This document shows, in pieces, positions 40,604-50,095 of a DNA stretch of 64,000 nt. The DNA comes from Paenibacillus jilunlii (GTDB lineage Bacteria > Bacillota > Bacilli > Paenibacillales > Paenibacillaceae). Under the pieces are notes generated by a model. That model saw only the letters and a list, made by a program, of their open reading frames with translations, was not told the DNA's origin and ran no database searches. Position numbers and translations under genes: made by a program. Numbering within the stretch: the first letter of the stretch is position 1; each line of letters begins with the position of its first letter. The stretch lies in assembly GCF_900102965.1 (NCBI RefSeq), contig NZ_FNGM01000011.1, forward strand, positions 47,265 to 111,264. Reading direction: 5' to 3'.

Positions 40604-41599
40604 CTACTTCCGGTACTCGCCGCTAAGAATTTGCTCCCACCACGCTGCATTTGCCGTGTACCACTGTATCGTCTGCGCAATTCCAGTCTCAAAAGTGTAC
40701 GTAGGCTTCCAGCCCAATTTTTCCAGCTTGGTAGGATCGATAGCGTAACGCTTGTCATGCCCCAACCGGTCTGCAACGAATTCAATTAAATCTTCAGACT
40801 TACCCAGAGTATGGATGATGGTCTTTACCACTTCCAGATTCGTGCGCTCATTATGGCCGCCTACGTTATACACTTCACCACTTACACCTTCGTGCAATAC
40901 GAGATCAATCGCAGCACAGTGATCATAGACATGAAGCCAGTCACGAATATTTTTGCCATCGCCGTAAACGGGAACCTTCTGTCCATTCAGAACCTTAGAG
41001 ATTGTTAGCGGAATCAGCTTCTCTGGGAAATGGTAAGGGCCGTAATTGTTAGAGCAGCGGGTAATATTCATCGGCAAGCCGAATGTTTCATGGTAAGACC
41101 GGACTAGCAGATCTGAAGCTGCTTTGCTTGCACTATAAGGGCTGTTCGGCTGCAAGGAAGTTTCCTCGGTAAAGAACACAGTCGGATCAAAATCCAGTTC
41201 ACCGTAAACCTCATCCGTGGAGACATGAACAAATTTAGTCAGCTCTATCTTTCTGGAAGCATCTAACAACACTTGTGTCCCCATAACATTCGTACGAACG
41301 AATACAGCCGGATCGGTAATGGAGCGGTCCACATGACTTTCCGCAGCGAAATGCACCACATAATCGAATTTCTCTTGTTCAAAAAGAGCAAAGATTGCCT
41401 CCCGATCTGCAATATCTGCCTGTACGAAACGATAGTTCGCTTTGTTCTCGATTTGTCTATGCTTGGTCAGATCACCAGCATAGGTCAACAAATCCAGGTT
41501 AACTACATCGTAATCGGAATATTTATCAACCATGTAATGGACAAAGTTTCCGCCGATAAATCCGGCACCACCAGTAATCAGCAATTTTTTCTTACTCAT
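40604..41599 (-). CDS. rfbB: dTDP-glucose 4,6-dehydratase
   Basis: 331 residues, extended SDR fold. NAD-binding TGGAGFIGGNFVHY near residue 9, HFAAESHVDRSI near 84, STDEVYGEL near 127 and the active-site YSASKAASD near 160 are all intact. It converts dTDP-glucose to dTDP-4-keto-6-deoxyglucose. With rfbA and rfbC it supplies the dTDP-L-rhamnose route, but no rfbD is present in the window. Confidence 0.96.
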   Translation of the reverse strand: MSKKKLLITGGAGFIGGNFVHYMVDKYSDYDVVNLDLLTYAGDLTKHRQIENKANYRFVQADIADREAIFALFEQEKFDYVVHFAAESHVDRSITDPAVFVRTNVMGTQVLLDASRKIELTKFVHVSTDEVYGELDFDPTVFFTEETSLQPNSPYSASKAASDLLVRSYHETFGLPMNITRCSNNYGPYHFPEKLIPLTISKVLNGQKVPVYGDGKNIRDWLHVYDHCAAIDLVLHEGVSGEVYNVGGHNERTNLEVVKTIIHTLGKSEDLIEFVADRLGHDKRYAIDPTKLEKLGWKPTYTFETGIAQTIQWYTANAAWWEQILSGEYRK

Positions 41600-41633
41600 T
41601 ATCTACACCTCAGAACTCTCTATTAATAATCCC

Positions 41634-42194
41634 CTAGCCGCCATATGTGAAATTCAAATTCGCATCCTTCAACAAAGGAGCCTTCTCATCCTTAGCAGAT
41701 AGTACAGGAACCACGTGTATTGGCCATTCAACACCAATGGCGGGGTCATTCCACAGAATACCACCATCACATTCGGGAGCATACAGCTCATCACATTTAT
41801 ATTGAACTTCAACATTCTCAGTAAGAGTCAGGAATCCATGTGCAAAACCCTTCGGGATCAGCAACTGCTTCTTGTTCTCCGCACTTAACTCAAGACCAAA
41901 CCATTTACCGTATGTAGGACTGCCTTTTCTAATATCTACAGCTACATCGTAGATTACTCCACGTGTACAGCGGATAAGCTTCGTCTGCGCTTTAGGGTTC
42001 AATTGATAATGGAGCCCTCTAAGGGTTCCTTTTACAGCAGAATAGGATTGGTTATCTTGGACAAAAGTAATATCTATTCCTTGCTCCTTAAACTTCGCAT
42101 CACTAAATGTTTCCATAAACCATCCGCGATGGTCGCCAAATACCGCAGGTTCAACGATAAAAACGCCAGGCAAAGCCGTTTCTGTTAATTTCAT
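41634..42194 (-). CDS. rfbC: dTDP-4-dehydrorhamnose 3,5-epimerase
   Basis: 186-residue cupin-type epimerase. Marks are FVQDNQSYSAVKGTLRGLHYQ near residue 44 (short form, with the catalytic His), AVDIRKGSPTYGKW and PKGFAHGFLTL. It epimerises C3 and C5 of the 4-keto sugar before reduction to dTDP-L-rhamnose. It lies between rfbA and rfbB on the same strand. Confidence 0.95.
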   Translation of the reverse strand: MKLTETALPGVFIVEPAVFGDHRGWFMETFSDAKFKEQGIDITFVQDNQSYSAVKGTLRGLHYQLNPKAQTKLIRCTRGVIYDVAVDIRKGSPTYGKWFGLELSAENKKQLLIPKGFAHGFLTLTENVEVQYKCDELYAPECDGGILWNDPAIGVEWPIHVVPVLSAKDEKAPLLKDANLNFTYGG

Positions 42195-42215
42195 TTCTCT
42201 TCACACCTTCGAAAC

Positions 42216-43094
42216 TTAATATTGGATCTTCCCGGTAGCCACCTTAATTAAATACTGGCCATACCCTGTTTTACTCAACTTCTGTCCGCAGTTCAATAAA
42301 TGCTCTTTAGTGATCCAGCCATTAATATAGGCAATCTCTTCAAGAGCAGCAATCTTAATCCCTTGATGATCCTCGATGGTTCTAACAAAGTTAGTTGCAT
42401 CCACAAGACTTTGATGAGTTCCCGTATCCAGCCACGTAAAACCGCGACCCAATAATTCAACATCCAGTTCACCTAGGTTGAGATAGGCTTCATTAATTGA
42501 GGTGATTTCAAGTTCGCCCCGAGAGGAGGGTTTAACATTCTTCGCAATCTCGACTACCCGGTTATCATAGAAGTACAGACCAGTAATAGCATAATTAGAT
42601 TTAGGCTGTGCAGGCTTCTCTTCCACACTGAGCACCTTACCATCTTCATTAAACTCCACCACACCAAAACGCTCAGGATCTTGCACATGATACCCAAATA
42701 CGGTCGCACCTTGCGCTTTGTCCGAAGCCCGTTTCAGCATTTTCCGGATACCGTTGCCATAATATATATTGTCGCCAAGAATCATAGCCACCGAGTCATT
42801 TCCAATAAAAGACTCACCCAAAAGAAAAGCCTGAGCTAACCCGTCAGGACTTGGTTGCACTATGTACTGTAAGGATATGCCGAACTGAGATCCATCCCCT
42901 AAGAGACTTTCGAATCTAGGCGTATCTTCTGGCGTGGAGATGATCAGGATATCATTAATTCCCGCCAGCATTAGAGTGGATAAAGGGTAGTAGATCATAG
43001 GTTTGTCGTAAATAGGTAACAGTTGTTTGCTGGTTACCATGGTTAATGGGTAGAGGCGGGTTCCGTTGCCTCCGGCTAGGATTATGCCTTTCAA
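42216..43094 (-). CDS. rfbA: Glucose-1-phosphate thymidylyltransferase
   Basis: 292 residues. The nucleotide-binding motif KGIILAGGNGTRLYPLT is at the N-terminus, followed by KQLLPIYDKPMIYYPL and the metal site LGDNIYYG. It makes dTDP-glucose from dTTP and glucose-1-phosphate. It is the first gene of the rfbACB set, after ugd. Confidence 0.96.
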   Translation of the reverse strand: MKGIILAGGNGTRLYPLTMVTSKQLLPIYDKPMIYYPLSTLMLAGINDILIISTPEDTPRFESLLGDGSQFGISLQYIVQPSPDGLAQAFLLGESFIGNDSVAMILGDNIYYGNGIRKMLKRASDKAQGATVFGYHVQDPERFGVVEFNEDGKVLSVEEKPAQPKSNYAITGLYFYDNRVVEIAKNVKPSSRGELEITSINEAYLNLGELDVELLGRGFTWLDTGTHQSLVDATNFVRTIEDHQGIKIAALEEIAYINGWITKEHLLNCGQKLSKTGYGQYLIKVATGKIQY

Positions 43095-43122
43095 AATGCT
43101 TCCTCCTTTTGATTTAGTAATT

Positions 43123-44289
43123 TTAATCAGTATTATATATATCTCTGGTATATACTTTTCCTATAACATCTGAAAGCTCACTTGACTGTCTATTTGACAC
43201 TATAACATCAGCTAAATATTTAAACTCTTTTAAGTCCTTCACTACTCTTGAACCATAGAATAATTCATCCTTTAATACCGGTTCATATACCACAACTTCA
43301 ATGCCTTTGCTTTTAATTCTTTTCATTATTCCCTGAATTGATGAAGCTCTGAAATTATCAGAGTCAGTTTTCATAGTAAGTCTATATATACCTACAATTT
43401 TAGGATTCTTTTCTATTATTTTTGATGCGATATAATCTTTTCGAGTTCTATTGGCATCTACAATCGCTCCTATAATGTTGTTAGGAACATCTTGATAATT
43501 TGCTTTTAATTGTTTTGTATCCTTTGGAAGACAATATCCCCCATACCCAAAAGAAGGATTGTTATAGTGATTTCCTATTCTAGGATCAAGTCCTACCCCC
43601 TCAATAATCTCTTTGGTATTCAAACCTCTTAATTCAGCATATGTGTCTAACTCGTTAAAGTAAGAAACTCGTAACGCCAAATAAGTATTAGAGAAAAGCT
43701 TAATTGCTTCAGCTTCTGTTGAATTAGTAAATAAGATTGGTATGTCTTTTTTTAAAGCGGCATCAATTAATAAATTTGCAAATCTTTCTGCTTTTTCTGA
43801 CTTTTCTCCTACTATTACTCTTGAAGGATACAAATTATCGTATAGTGCCTTACCTTCACGTAAAAATTCAGGTGAAAATATAATATTTTGTGTATTAAAT
43901 TTTATCTTGGCTTCTTCTGTGTACCCTACTGGAACAGTGGATTTAATCACCAAAGTTGCTTTTGGATTAATTCTTAATACTTTAGAGATAACACTCTCCA
44001 CACTTTTTGTATCGAAATAATTTTTTTCCGGGTCATAATCTGTAGGTGTTGCAACAATAACAAATTCAGCATCTTTATATGCTTTATTTTCATCTAAAGT
44101 AGCTTCGAGATTCAAGCTTTTTGAAGATAGGAATTCTTCAATTTCTTTATCTGCTATTGGTGATTTCTTTTTTTTAATCATATCAACTCTGTCCTGAATT
44201 ATATCAATTGCAATAACTTCATTATACTGAGCTAATAATACAGCATTTGAAAGTCCTACATAACCTGTGCCAGCAACTGTTATCTTCAC
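43123..44289 (-). CDS. ugd: UDP-glucose 6-dehydrogenase
   Basis: 388 residues, the length of the short bacterial Ugd type. N-terminal GTGYVGLSNAVLLAQY binds NAD, and the catalytic cysteine is in GYGGYCLPKDTKQL (near residue 256). It makes UDP-glucuronate, so the polymer is likely acidic. AT-rich compared with the rfb genes that follow. Confidence 0.94.
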   Translation of the reverse strand: MKITVAGTGYVGLSNAVLLAQYNEVIAIDIIQDRVDMIKKKKSPIADKEIEEFLSSKSLNLEATLDENKAYKDAEFVIVATPTDYDPEKNYFDTKSVESVISKVLRINPKATLVIKSTVPVGYTEEAKIKFNTQNIIFSPEFLREGKALYDNLYPSRVIVGEKSEKAERFANLLIDAALKKDIPILFTNSTEAEAIKLFSNTYLALRVSYFNELDTYAELRGLNTKEIIEGVGLDPRIGNHYNNPSFGYGGYCLPKDTKQLKANYQDVPNNIIGAIVDANRTRKDYIASKIIEKNPKIVGIYRLTMKTDSDNFRASSIQGIMKRIKSKGIEVVVYEPVLKDELFYGSRVVKDLKEFKYLADVIVSNRQSSELSDVIGKVYTRDIYNTD

Positions 44290-44350
44290 GCTTTAACCAC
44301 CTTTATAACATAATATACACTAGTAGGATTGGGATAGTCCTAACTCTGCT

Positions 44351-45613
44351 TTAAGAATCCCTTGCTTTTTCAATTGATTCCTTATGAGCAAATTCAAAAA
44401 TAGTCAATATAATAGGTAAATAAATAATTCTTTGAATATCAGTATAAAATAACGTTAAGGAAACAAGTAAAAAATATGGACAGAGGGTGATAAGTTCAAT
44501 ACTTTTTAATTGTAATGCATTTTCTTTGTTATTCTTTAAAGTTCTGATAATTTTCCTTATTGTAAATACAAGAAATAAGCCTCCACAAAGTCCATAAATA
44601 GATAAAAATCCAATTATTCCAATATCAGAAGTGTTATAAGTTCCAAAAGGCCCATGATTTAAGAGAACATAATCTGGAGAAGATATATCTATAAATCCTC
44701 TACCAATTATTCCATTGCTAAATATTTGTCTAGAATAAAACAAAATTTCTTGGCTTCTTATAAGAGTACTACTAACTCTATCACCTGTCATAAATGAGGA
44801 GAAAAATTTAGATAAAGAATCATTAGCCATTAGAAATATAACGGGCACCAAGATTATATAGACAACTATGCTCATGCCTTGATTTCTTCTTTTAATGAAT
44901 AAAACGGATATAGAGAAAGAAATCAGTAACGCAATTATATACATACGTGTTTGTGAAACCAAAAGAATATAGATTAATTCGATTAACAATAGTATCCATA
45001 ATTTCGATTTATTTATACTAAACGCATTCCCAGTAACTATCTTAGAAAATAATAGCACGGAAGAAAACGCTATAAAATCCGCTGGACGTGCGATCCTCGG
45101 GTTAATACTTTTGGATAATACAACTAAATTTTCATCATTGAAGATTAGAAATGCATCTAACCCACTTTTAAAAAATAAGTATTGAACTATAAGCAAAATA
45201 CTGTATATAGTACCAAACAAAATAATGCTATTTATCAGAAAATGATAGTTTTTTTTATCTTTCCAACAAAAATAAGATAAAAAATAAAACAACAATATAA
45301 TATAGTAGAAGTAGCTAACTCTTAAAACACTCAAAATTGATTGATTGTAAATAAGCATGCTCATAATACTAATAACTATCGTTGAGAATAAAAAAATGAC
45401 AATCGGCGTATTATAATACCTCGACACAGTATGGCGTGACATTTTTTCAAATAAAAACCATAAAACAAATGAAAAAAGGCACACGATTAAAGTTAGTTGC
45501 TTTGTGTGATACGATGTCAATGCGCTAATGAAGGTCGGCAATTTAATCAAGGAAAAGAAATTTGTTTCAATTAAAAGTAGGAAAATTACAATAAATTGAT
45601 ATATTTTTTTCAT
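44351..45613 (-). CDS. Polysaccharide polymerase (Wzy-like, O-antigen ligase family)
   Basis: 420 residues with about 11-12 membrane helices and a long extracytoplasmic loop before the last helices (FSNGIIGRGFIDISSPDYVL), as usual for Wzy or O-antigen ligase proteins. Sequence identity in this family is low, and the call rests on topology and on the adjacent flippase. It overlaps the flippase gene by 4 bp. Confidence 0.75.
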   Translation of the reverse strand: MKKIYQFIVIFLLLIETNFFSLIKLPTFISALTSYHTKQLTLIVCLFSFVLWFLFEKMSRHTVSRYYNTPIVIFLFSTIVISIMSMLIYNQSILSVLRVSYFYYIILLFYFLSYFCWKDKKNYHFLINSIILFGTIYSILLIVQYLFFKSGLDAFLIFNDENLVVLSKSINPRIARPADFIAFSSVLLFSKIVTGNAFSINKSKLWILLLIELIYILLVSQTRMYIIALLISFSISVLFIKRRNQGMSIVVYIILVPVIFLMANDSLSKFFSSFMTGDRVSSTLIRSQEILFYSRQIFSNGIIGRGFIDISSPDYVLLNHGPFGTYNTSDIGIIGFLSIYGLCGGLFLVFTIRKIIRTLKNNKENALQLKSIELITLCPYFLLVSLTLFYTDIQRIIYLPIILTIFEFAHKESIEKARDS

Positions 45614-47076
45614 TGTTTCACCATATTCTCAGGTCTTTTTTGGGGCACTAATATATTTATTACTCTCTTTAGCTCACCAGAAATTAAAAGTATTCCTAAG
45701 TAAACCAATCCTATGAGCGTAATTTTTAAAACCAAAGTAAATAAGGGGGTACCCGATAATTTGAAATTCCCACTTGCAATATAAGTAATAAATACTGAAA
45801 TCACAGTCCATCTAATTACAACTATGAATTCTCTTAAACTTTGCTTTAGTACTACGTTTATCAGTACATAAAAGGTTTGAAAAAAATTTATTATATAGGC
45901 AATGGTTATTCCAATACTAACATAAACTATTTCACCTTTTAGAACTCCAAATACTATACCACTAATAATTAATGTAGAAGATGCTAAACCTGAAAGAAAT
46001 AAATACTTCGTGTTTCCTGAAGCTTGAAATATTGAACCACTCGCTGACATTATCATTTGAAAGCCAATCGACAAGGACATAATTTTGAAGGGAACAATAC
46101 TTCCGCTCCATTGAGATCCGTACAACACTGTAATAATTTCAGTTGCACATGAAAAGCATACAATCGAAATGAATCCTCCTAATACAGCCAGTACTCTTAC
46201 AACTTTAAGAAACTGTTTATAAATCATACTATAATTGTTCTGATAATCAGAGAGCACCGGGTGTAAAACTGGTGTAACAGCATTAGTTAAGTACTGTACT
46301 GGCATCAATACCAATTTATATGCCATATTATAATAACCCAAAGCCGCTTCACCGATAGATTTTCCAATTAGAAAGCTATCAAGATTTCTAGCAAAATAAT
46401 TTATCAGGTTAAACAACATTTGATACATTGAATATTCTTTAATTTTTTCTAATGGTTTAGCATTAAATTCTAACTTAAATTTAACTTTGCTATAATACAA
46501 ATTAAAAATGAATAAGAGCATTGCGTAAAAAATTGATTGATAGACTATTGAAAAATAGCCAACTTTAGATAGCGCACTAATTATTGCTATTGTTCCACTC
46601 AACAGAGTGGTTGAAATAGTAATAAAACCCATTAATTTGAATTCCTTTTTTTTCTGTAATACAGCTTGAGGTATAATATTCCATATACTAAACACAACAG
46701 AAAAAGTCAGTAAATGCCCTATTAAACGATAAACAGAATCATCATATATCAATACAATTAGTTCAGTAATCCCTATAAAAACTATACCAAATAGTAAACC
46801 CAGAATAATCATTATAAAAAAGAAATTGGAAATATCTCGATCAGATAAATCCCTTTTTTGAATTATTGCTGCTCCTATACCCATGTCTCCAATTACAAGA
46901 AAAAAATTTGTAAACACTGTAAGCACTGCCACTATTCCAAAATCCCTTGGACTGAGCACTCGAGATAAGATCATGGTTACAACAAACATGATTATGATAT
47001 ATAAATACTTAGAGATAATTGTTACTATTATTCCATTTCGAAGTTTTCCCACAGTATCAAATACCTTTCTCCCCAT
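45610..47076 (-). CDS. Polysaccharide flippase (Wzx, MOP superfamily)
   Basis: 488 residues with about 14 membrane helices. ILSRVLSPRDFGIVAVLTV near residue 38 and the related mid-protein repeat YYNMAYKLVLMPVQYL mark the WzxC-type branch. It moves undecaprenyl-linked repeat units across the membrane for the polymerase next to it. It overlaps both neighbours. Confidence 0.88.
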   Translation of the reverse strand: MGRKVFDTVGKLRNGIIVTIISKYLYIIIMFVVTMILSRVLSPRDFGIVAVLTVFTNFFLVIGDMGIGAAIIQKRDLSDRDISNFFFIMIILGLLFGIVFIGITELIVLIYDDSVYRLIGHLLTFSVVFSIWNIIPQAVLQKKKEFKLMGFITISTTLLSGTIAIISALSKVGYFSIVYQSIFYAMLLFIFNLYYSKVKFKLEFNAKPLEKIKEYSMYQMLFNLINYFARNLDSFLIGKSIGEAALGYYNMAYKLVLMPVQYLTNAVTPVLHPVLSDYQNNYSMIYKQFLKVVRVLAVLGGFISIVCFSCATEIITVLYGSQWSGSIVPFKIMSLSIGFQMIMSASGSIFQASGNTKYLFLSGLASSTLIISGIVFGVLKGEIVYVSIGITIAYIINFFQTFYVLINVVLKQSLREFIVVIRWTVISVFITYIASGNFKLSGTPLFTLVLKITLIGLVYLGILLISGELKRVINILVPQKRPENMVKQ

Positions 47077-47971
47077 GACTTAATCCCATCAAATTCAAAA
47101 AAACTTTTGCTGAATGCCGTTGATGGTTTATTTTAAATAATTCCTTATCAAACTCCTTTTTTACTACTTTATTTGTTGATTGATCCTCATAGTGCAATAC
47201 TTGTACTATAGGTGAATATATTATTTTCATGTTTTTTTTGTTGCAAAGATAGGTCAGAATATCTTCTTCAAAATACAAAAAAGTTTCCGAAAAAAAAGCC
47301 TCTTTTTCTCTAGACACGTACAATGGTGAAAATACAACACAAGCTCCATGAAGCACTACATTTTCTTGTTCGTATTTATACAAAATATCACTATCATTCA
47401 TATTTCTTGAATTCTTAACCTTCCTATAAAATTGAAGTGATTTTTTCCCAACTATTCCTTTCATTATATATTTTAATCTATTTCTAATTATTTTATTTTC
47501 AAAGTCATCCCAAACCTTCAAATATTCTCTCAGTTCTTTACTAGATAACGGTTTGGCCCTTAAGGGACTTTGATGAAGACTCCTACTTAATGAAAGAATA
47601 TCTGGTCCCATAACATAAAATTGCTTCTCGTTATATAATTGAATTATTTTCTCGACAAACAAAGATTGCTTTATCAATGTATCATTATTAAGTATTATAA
47701 TGTAATTTGCCTGCAATTCCTCTTTGGCATAGCAATACCCTATATTATTGCCTTTTGCATACCCAATGTTATCTTTATTAATTATAGTGTGGATATTATC
47801 AAAAGCCTCAAAGCTTTTTTTAATAAATTCTCCCGAACCATCACTAGATCCATTATCAACAATAATAATATGAACATTTTCTCGTAAGATATTATCGATC
47901 AATGAGTTAATGCAATCTGATGTAGCCTTTTCATCTTTATAATGCAGTACTACAAAACATACCTTATCCAT
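47057..47971 (-). CDS. Family 2 glycosyltransferase
   Basis: 304 residues. It has the GT-A fold start CFVVLHYKDEKATSDCINSL, IIIVDNGSSDGSGEF and the donor-site aspartates in IILNNDTLI. A later LHGACVVFSPLY and SETFLYFEEDILTYL follow the pattern of rhamnosyltransferase-like GT2 enzymes. The sugar transferred is unknown. Confidence 0.88.
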   Translation of the reverse strand: MDKVCFVVLHYKDEKATSDCINSLIDNILRENVHIIIVDNGSSDGSGEFIKKSFEAFDNIHTIINKDNIGYAKGNNIGYCYAKEELQANYIIILNNDTLIKQSLFVEKIIQLYNEKQFYVMGPDILSLSRSLHQSPLRAKPLSSKELREYLKVWDDFENKIIRNRLKYIMKGIVGKKSLQFYRKVKNSRNMNDSDILYKYEQENVVLHGACVVFSPLYVSREKEAFFSETFLYFEEDILTYLCNKKNMKIIYSPIVQVLHYEDQSTNKVVKKEFDKELFKINHQRHSAKVFLNLMGLSHGEKGI

Positions 47972-47995
47972 TTCAGTCTCCTATTGCCTCAAAAA

Positions 47996-49111
47996 TTATT
48001 TAAGTAATTTAACCATTTGTAAATCATATATTAGATTCTCACATGCATATTTAATCATCTCTTTTTTGTAATCTTCTGCTGATATTTCTTTAAACCAATT
48101 AATAACATTATTAAAATCAAATATATTCTCATCTTCCAATACCTTATATTGATATTTGAAATCCTTAGGAAAAGATTTATCAGGGTTTGCTATCACGAAA
48201 GGTAACCCAAAAGCACAATATTCTTTATTTTTTATGGAGGTATCATATTTAGCGTTTCTCCTATAGTAACCTAAGCCTCCTAGTGCTACATGATAATTCC
48301 TTACTTCCGACTGAATATCTTCAACGTCTCTATATTTTTTAAAAATCACATTTTTTTCAATATTCAAATCAGAAGATAGTTTTCTTAGGTTATTGAGTTC
48401 CTTAGTCTCATTGCTAATGATATAAAGATAAATTTCTTTTTCTCCTTTATACGCAGCTAAACTTCGTAAAGCTCTATCATAACCATGCCAGTAATTAACA
48501 TGAGCCAGAGCCATAACATTGAATTCCTTTCCAATCTTTTTCGGCTCTGCATATAAATGTTTTATAGAAGATATATCTATCGCATTGTTAAACTCAACCA
48601 TTTTATGATCTAATACACAATCATTTTGTACGACTACTGGAATTCGATCTATGTACTTGTAAATAAACCTTTGAAAATAGAAATTTTCAGCAAAAGTAGC
48701 AATAATACTTTTAATTCTATTGACTTTATCAAAGGGGTACGTAGGTATTTCATATAATATTTCCCTTGAGTTATTTTTTTTAATTTTTTTAAAGATTAGC
48801 GACCAACCTGTTATATCTAAACCAAGTCTTCTAAAATAGAATAATTTAAAGTCGTACTTGCTTATTAACCGATCTATATAAGAACTCAACTCATATCTTG
48901 GTTTCAAAGTATATTTTGAGTAATTCTGAAGCTTGAAGGTTTCTAAAGTCATCATTTCTCCATTAGTGAAGTTACTAAACTCGCAGCTTCCATTCTCGCA
49001 AATTGTTAATAGATAAGTATCATATCCAAAATTCCTCAGAGAACTCATTTGCCCTAATATTTTGTTCCTATAACTTTCAAAATCATAAACAATATATATT
49101 GCATTTTTCAT
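47996..49111 (-). CDS. Glycosyltransferase (GT-B fold, GT4-like)
   Basis: 371 residues from the ATG at 49111, with AAAGGG 9 nt upstream. A TTG at 49129 overlaps that site. The C-terminal half has GT4-type features (FNVMALAHVNYWHGYDRALR, then VIFKKYRDVEDI and KNKEYCAFGLPFVIAN, equivalent to the K-x-x-E-y-x-a-x-G-x-P motif). The N-terminal half is diverged. Donor and acceptor are unknown. Confidence 0.78.
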   Translation of the reverse strand: MKNAIYIVYDFESYRNKILGQMSSLRNFGYDTYLLTICENGSCEFSNFTNGEMMTLETFKLQNYSKYTLKPRYELSSYIDRLISKYDFKLFYFRRLGLDITGWSLIFKKIKKNNSREILYEIPTYPFDKVNRIKSIIATFAENFYFQRFIYKYIDRIPVVVQNDCVLDHKMVEFNNAIDISSIKHLYAEPKKIGKEFNVMALAHVNYWHGYDRALRSLAAYKGEKEIYLYIISNETKELNNLRKLSSDLNIEKNVIFKKYRDVEDIQSEVRNYHVALGGLGYYRRNAKYDTSIKNKEYCAFGLPFVIANPDKSFPKDFKYQYKVLEDENIFDFNNVINWFKEISAEDYKKEMIKYACENLIYDLQMVKLLK

Positions 49112-49155
49112 TTTTATGTTCCCTTTCAAAAGATTGATAGTAATATAGAAAATGA

Positions 49156-50088
49156 CTACATTCTTATCATATTAGGAAAATAAATATCCTCTCCCTCTTT
49201 TTTGTTTTTATACCATTTCTCAGGTGCAATAACTATTTTTTCTTCATAATTTGACAAATAAGCACCAAACCAAGAAAATGAACTATTAGATATAATAAAA
49301 TGTTTACATTTACTCATAATAGTTATTCCTTCATAGTCAGACGCGTCTTCAATATATGTTACTTCCTGACCAAATGAAAAAAGGGCTTTACATTTATTTA
49401 TATCATCACTAAAAATATATATTTTAATATTATTCACTCGTTTTTTTATATAATCTATTCCCTTATAAAAGAACCCCTCAGAAAAAACATTCAAATTACT
49501 ATTTAAATAGTCTTCACCACATCTAATACTGATTGCAACACTGTTAACCGACATTACTTCCTCAACGATATTTTGAGTTTTAATCAGAAAGTCTTTTTTA
49601 ACCACCAATTCTTTCAGCAGTACATCTTTAACTGCATCAAAGTAAAAAGGACTTTGAAAATAACCATATACAAATAAATCCCCCCCCCCCTTATACTTTG
49701 GAGTGGGGTAATAAAAAGCATCAAAATTATAGAAAAATCCCCACTTAGCCATCAAATGAAACAGTAGAGTTCCCATTTTATTTTTCCGTCTGATTTTTTT
49801 GATCATAAACTGTACAATATGATAAATTCTCCTAGTTAAACCATACCTATATCTATCATTCAAAGGGACCATAGCCGCGCTAAAAATATGAACTTTATCA
49901 TTTAGTTGGAATTTATTTAATGAAAATTCTCTTACTTTATAATTTCGATATCCTCTTAAATCTAAATAAATATCTGCATTATATATTTCTTGTAAATATC
50001 TTGCATATGCATATTGGAATAATTGATTTCCCAATCCACCCATAACTCGGATTATTATCTTTTTGTTCTCACTCACTGACCCTTTCAT
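49156..50088 (-). CDS. Alpha-1,2-fucosyltransferase (GT11) with homopolymer tract
   Basis: 310 residues. The start motif RVMGGLGNQLFQYAYARYL is diagnostic of GT11. VAISIRCGEDYL takes the place of the usual HxRRGDY-like motif, and SNSSFSWFGAYLS near residue 273 is intact. The enzyme would transfer fucose (or a related 6-deoxyhexose) to a galactose-type acceptor. A run of 11 C on the plus strand (49680-49690) encodes GlyGlyGly in the middle of the gene. A change of one base would abolish the frame, so expression may be phase-variable. Confidence 0.9.
   Translation of the reverse strand: MKGSVSENKKIIIRVMGGLGNQLFQYAYARYLQEIYNADIYLDLRGYRNYKVREFSLNKFQLNDKVHIFSAAMVPLNDRYRYGLTRRIYHIVQFMIKKIRRKNKMGTLLFHLMAKWGFFYNFDAFYYPTPKYKGGGDLFVYGYFQSPFYFDAVKDVLLKELVVKKDFLIKTQNIVEEVMSVNSVAISIRCGEDYLNSNLNVFSEGFFYKGIDYIKKRVNNIKIYIFSDDINKCKALFSFGQEVTYIEDASDYEGITIMSKCKHFIISNSSFSWFGAYLSNYEEKIVIAPEKWYKNKKEGEDIYFPNMIRM
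49680..49690 (-). repeat. Poly-C/poly-G (11) tract inside the fucosyltransferase gene
   Basis: Eleven consecutive C on the plus strand, read as AAG GGG GGG GGG GAT on the coding strand. The frame is open in this copy (ON state). It is out of character for the AT-rich surroundings. Confidence 0.95.
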
Positions 50089-50095
50089 TTCATCA

